The notes below the pieces were generated by a model. The model made no database searches. It was given only the letters and a program-made list of their open reading frames with translations, and was not told the origin of the DNA. A stretch of DNA of 64,000 nucleotides from Candidatus Rokuibacteriota bacterium (GTDB lineage Bacteria; Methylomirabilota; Methylomirabilia; Rokubacteriales; CSP1-6). The translations under genes were made by a program, and so were the position numbers. Positions 60,771-64,000 of the stretch are shown one piece after another. Each line of letters opens with the position of its first letter. The stretch's first letter is position 1. The stretch covers positions 1 to 64,000 of the forward strand of contig QHRU01000060.1 of assembly GCA_003220225.1 (NCBI GenBank), written 5' to 3'.

Positions 60771-61073
60771 ATGGCTCGCGGATCCCGAATCGTGGCCGTG
60801 CTGCTGGTGATGCTGTCGGTCGTCGCCTGCCAGTCGATGACTGGCAAGACGGCGGGCGAGAGCATCGACGCCGCCGCCATCACCGCCGCCGTGAAGGCCA
60901 AGCTCGTCGCCGACAAGCCCGCGAACCTCACCCGGGTGGACGTTGACACGAATAACGCTGTTTAGCTTAACGGCGTCGTGGAATCCGCGGAGCAGAAGGC
61001 CCGCGCCGAACAGCTCGCATGGCAGGCCAAGGGCGTCAAGAGCGTCGTCAACAGCCTGCAGGTCAAGAAATAG
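60771..61073 (+). pseudogene. BON-domain lipoprotein interrupted by TAG
   Basis: Lipobox start (RIVAVLLVMLSVVACQS) then a BON domain: AAITAAVKAKLVADKPANLT, RVDVDTNNAV, TAG at 60963-60965, LNGVVESAEQKARAEQLAWQ and AKGVKSVVNSLQVKK, ending TAG at 61071. The TAG stands where BON domains usually have Tyr or Val before LxGxV, so one base change in a TAC or TAT codon explains it. The rest of the domain is intact. BON proteins bind the outer membrane. Sequence error is possible. Confidence 0.75.
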
Positions 61074-61133
61074 GGTTTCACCACCGTCCGTGCTCGCCGC
61101 GCAGGCGGTCTCGCCCCCCGCGGCGCAAGGCGC

Positions 61134-61139
61134 GATAAT
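61134..61139 (+). promoter_or_regulatory. -10 box (GATAAT) for the sigma-54 regulator, near-leaderless
   Basis: GATAAT ends 5 nt before the ATG at 61145, leaving no room for a ribosome-binding site. The transcript should begin at about the start codon. Confidence 0.45.
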
Positions 61140-61144
61140 CAATC

Positions 61145-62547
<1,403 letters not shown>

Positions 62548-62548
<1 letters not shown>

Positions 62549-63210
62549 TGACGGGCGCGTCCGGAGGGTCCGCGGACCGCCCGTTGCCTGCCGAGCTCGT
62601 CCGGCTGCTGCACGATCTGCGCGGCCCGCTCAACTCCGCGGTGATGCACCTCGAGGTCCTCAAGCGGACCGTCGCCGACGATCCCACCGCCGCCGAGAGC
62701 CTGCGTACCGTCCTGCAGCAGCTCGCACGGCTCTCCGACATGCTCCCGGCCGCGCTCGGTGTGGCCGCGCTCGAGCCGCAGCCGCCGCGCACGCACGATC
62801 TGAGGGCCCTCGCCGAGCGCGCCCGCGACGCGCGCGGGCACGCGAGGGTGACGCTCGGCGCGGGCCCGTGGCCGCGGGTGACGGGGGACGAGGCGCTCCT
62901 GGTGCGCGCGATCGGCGAGCTGATCGCCAACGCGGTCGAGGCGACGCCAACGGGGGCGGTGCCGCCGGAGGTCTCGGGGACGTCGGGGCCCGATGGCCAG
63001 GCGCTGCTCGCGGTGCGCGATCGCGGACCGGGACTGCGGACGACCAATCCCACGCTGCTGATCCGCCTGCTCCAGTCGACGAAGCCCGGCCACCGCGGTC
63101 TCGGGCTCATCATCGTCGAGCGGGTGGCGCGGCTGCATGGTGGGACGCTGGAGTTCGAGTCGCTGGCCGACGGCGCGCGGGTCACGCTGCGGCTGCCGGC
63201 CGCGCGTTAG
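62548..63210 (+). CDS. Sensor-less histidine kinase (ATPase plus dimerisation domain)
   Basis: 220 residues, ATG overlapping the regulator's stop (TGATG). H-box VRLLHDLRGPLNSAVMHLEV (phosphoacceptor His at about 22), N-box AIGELIANAVEATP, G1 VRDRGPGLRTTNPTLLIRLL and G2 TKPGHRGLGLIIVERVARLH. There is no sensor or membrane domain, so it is cytoplasmic and must take its cue from another protein. It is the likely partner of the adjacent NtrC-type regulator. Its 3' end overlaps a convergent gene by 4 bases. Confidence 0.85.
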
Positions 63211-63470
63211 CCTCGATCACGCCGCCCGAACGGTAAGGCCGATGCGAGCGCGGCCGCGGTGGCCACGGCGGTGGCGGCGTAGGCGCCCGCCGAGCGGCCG
63301 GGGACCGCGTCGGGCAACAGCGCGTCGGCCATGGCCCAGGCGGTGAGGGCGACGCCGAGCGGCCACGAGGAGGCGACGGTGACCGGCACGCCCGCGGGCG
63401 CCCAGACCGCGTGGGCGTGGCCGCGACGGCGGCCGAGGCGGAACGCCGCGACCTCGGTGAGCGACGTCAT
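63207..63470 (-). CDS. Small two-helix membrane protein of unknown function
   Basis: 87 residues. Two hydrophobic segments, VTVASSWPLGVALTAWAMAD and AYAATAVATAAALASALPFG, are separated by a short Pro/Arg-rich loop, so it is probably an inner-membrane hairpin. No family was recognised. It is 1 base downstream of the partial nucleotidyltransferase gene on the same strand and convergent with the kinase. Confidence 0.5.
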   Translation of the reverse strand: MTSLTEVAAFRLGRRRGHAHAVWAPAGVPVTVASSWPLGVALTAWAMADALLPDAVPGRSAGAYAATAVATAAALASALPFGRRDRG

Positions 63471-63471
63471 C

Positions 63472-64000
63472 TCAGGAGGCGAGTTGGGTCACGGCCTCGC
63501 CGACTTCGCGCAGCGCGTCGGGCACCGGCAGCACGGCGAGGTCGGGAACGCGCTCGAGGAACTCGCGCGACAGGCTCGCGTACGGCATGCACTCGTACAC
63601 GGCCTCGGCGAGCAGCGTCGCTTCAGGCGCGTCGGCCACGTCCTCGAGCGGCTCGAGCGTCTCCAGCACCTCGGGAATGTAGCGCCGACCGAGCGCGACC
63701 AGCGCGCGCGCCCGTACCGCGAGCGCCGCCGGCGCCAGGAGGCCGCGAGCACAGAGCCCCCGCGGGGCCTCGTAGACGAAGCGGCGAACGGCGAGCAGGG
63801 AGAGGTCCTCGAGGCCGTCCAGGGGCGAGCCCGGCTCGACGAAGCCGTCGGGCGCGCGCGTTGTCCGGGGACGCGCGCCGACGAGGACGGTCAGATCGGG
63901 CCGCACGCCGATGGCACGGATCGCGCGGGCCAGACACGGCGCGACCGGCCCGTCGTGGGTCTCGTCGGCGCGCAGCGCGAGGATCACCGCGTCGGGATCA
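63472..64000 (-). CDS. Mannose-1-phosphate guanylyltransferase-like nucleotidyltransferase, C-terminal part
   Basis: The gene runs off the right edge; about 176 C-terminal codons are visible, from DPDAVILALRADETHDGPVA. The LALRADE stretch corresponds to the sugar-nucleotide pocket (PADH in ManC), TVLVGARPRTTRAPDGFVEP to the GxxPxxxxxGYGYI motif, then RRFVYEAP in place of FVEKP, a helix of PEVLETLEPL type and YECMPYASLSREFLERVPDL. Together they resemble ManC/MPG-like nucleotidyltransferases of unknown sugar. Key motif residues are altered, so activity is uncertain. Confidence 0.65.
   Translation of the reverse strand, partial: DPDAVILALRADETHDGPVAPCLARAIRAIGVRPDLTVLVGARPRTTRAPDGFVEPGSPLDGLEDLSLLAVRRFVYEAPRGLCARGLLAPAALAVRARALVALGRRYIPEVLETLEPLEDVADAPEATLLAEAVYECMPYASLSREFLERVPDLAVLPVPDALREVGEAVTQLAS

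Noticed and set aside
60963-60965. TAG read as pyrrolysine in the BON gene
   Set aside because: Many intact genes here end in TAG, for example at 8828, 11696 and 24810, so TAG is a normal stop. No pyl gene is seen.

Overview
The window is a strongly GC-rich stretch of bacterial chromosome. Genes are packed tightly, with many 4-base ATGA/GTGA start-stop overlaps. It carries outer-membrane lipid transport parts (MlaA, MlaC), lipoproteins, a multihaem cytochrome, the ImuA/ImuB/DnaE2 mutagenesis genes and UGA-encoded selenoproteins. This gene mix fits a Gram-negative soil or groundwater lineage such as Candidatus Rokubacteria (Methylomirabilota) or a deltaproteobacterium-like group. That is inference from gene content; there is no rRNA to confirm it. 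No tRNA, rRNA, CRISPR array or complete transposon was seen.

Layout. 0-0.9 kb: 5' end of an FAD oxidoreductase and a FitA/VapC-type toxin-antitoxin pair. 0.9-10.9 kb: a catabolic operon from hydantoinase B to hydantoinase A, with a damaged thioesterase, a secreted beta-propeller, propionyl-CoA ligase, a serine hydrolase, a carboxymuconolactone-decarboxylase-like protein and a flavoprotein between them. 11-13.9 kb: a redox operon with a MOSC protein, a selenocysteine glutaredoxin, ferredoxin-thioredoxin reductase catalytic chain, RidA, a selenocysteine AhpD-like protein and a TPR protein. 14-22.4 kb: acyl-CoA ligase, CusF-like protein, haloalkane dehalogenase, flavin monooxygenase, a metallopeptidase, MlaC and a fumarase/tartrate dehydratase pair. 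22.5-28.9 kb: glycosyltransferase, a secreted selenocysteine thioredoxin, MsrP, MsrQ running without a stop into an M16 peptidase, a second M16 protein and RluA. 29-46.9 kb: MlaA, hexahaem cytochrome, TetR, FecR, CHASE2 cyclase, MetH, CaiB, RNase D, EttA, a spermidine-synthase-like protein and an SDR. 47-51.6 kb: B12-binding radical SAM protein, phospholipase D-like protein and a broken oxidoreductase gene. 51.8-57.9 kb: imuA, imuB and dnaE2 with a mini-intein. 57.9-61.1 kb: a decayed patch with a Ku stub before a LigD polymerase, a frameshifted DUF883-like gene, an M48 remnant and a BON gene broken by TAG. 61.1-64 kb: a sigma-54 response regulator with kinase, and a partial sugar-phosphate nucleotidyltransferase.

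The strongest unusual signals are as follows. (1) Three selenoproteins, each with an in-frame UGA followed at once by a strong hairpin. They suggest a ferredoxin-FTR-selenoglutaredoxin-selenoperoxidase relay and a periplasmic repair module with MsrPQ. (2) A repeat with an 88-nt conserved core whose long flanking arms differ between copies yet stay self-complementary within each copy. (3) A second GC-rich hairpin repeat that abuts gene ends and also shows compensatory changes. (4) A mini-intein in the mutagenic polymerase DnaE2. (5) Several genes that keep their two ends but have lost their middle, including Ku. (6) Frequent -10 boxes 5-9 nt before start codons, implying leaderless mRNAs, and two likely CTG starts in CTGA overlaps.
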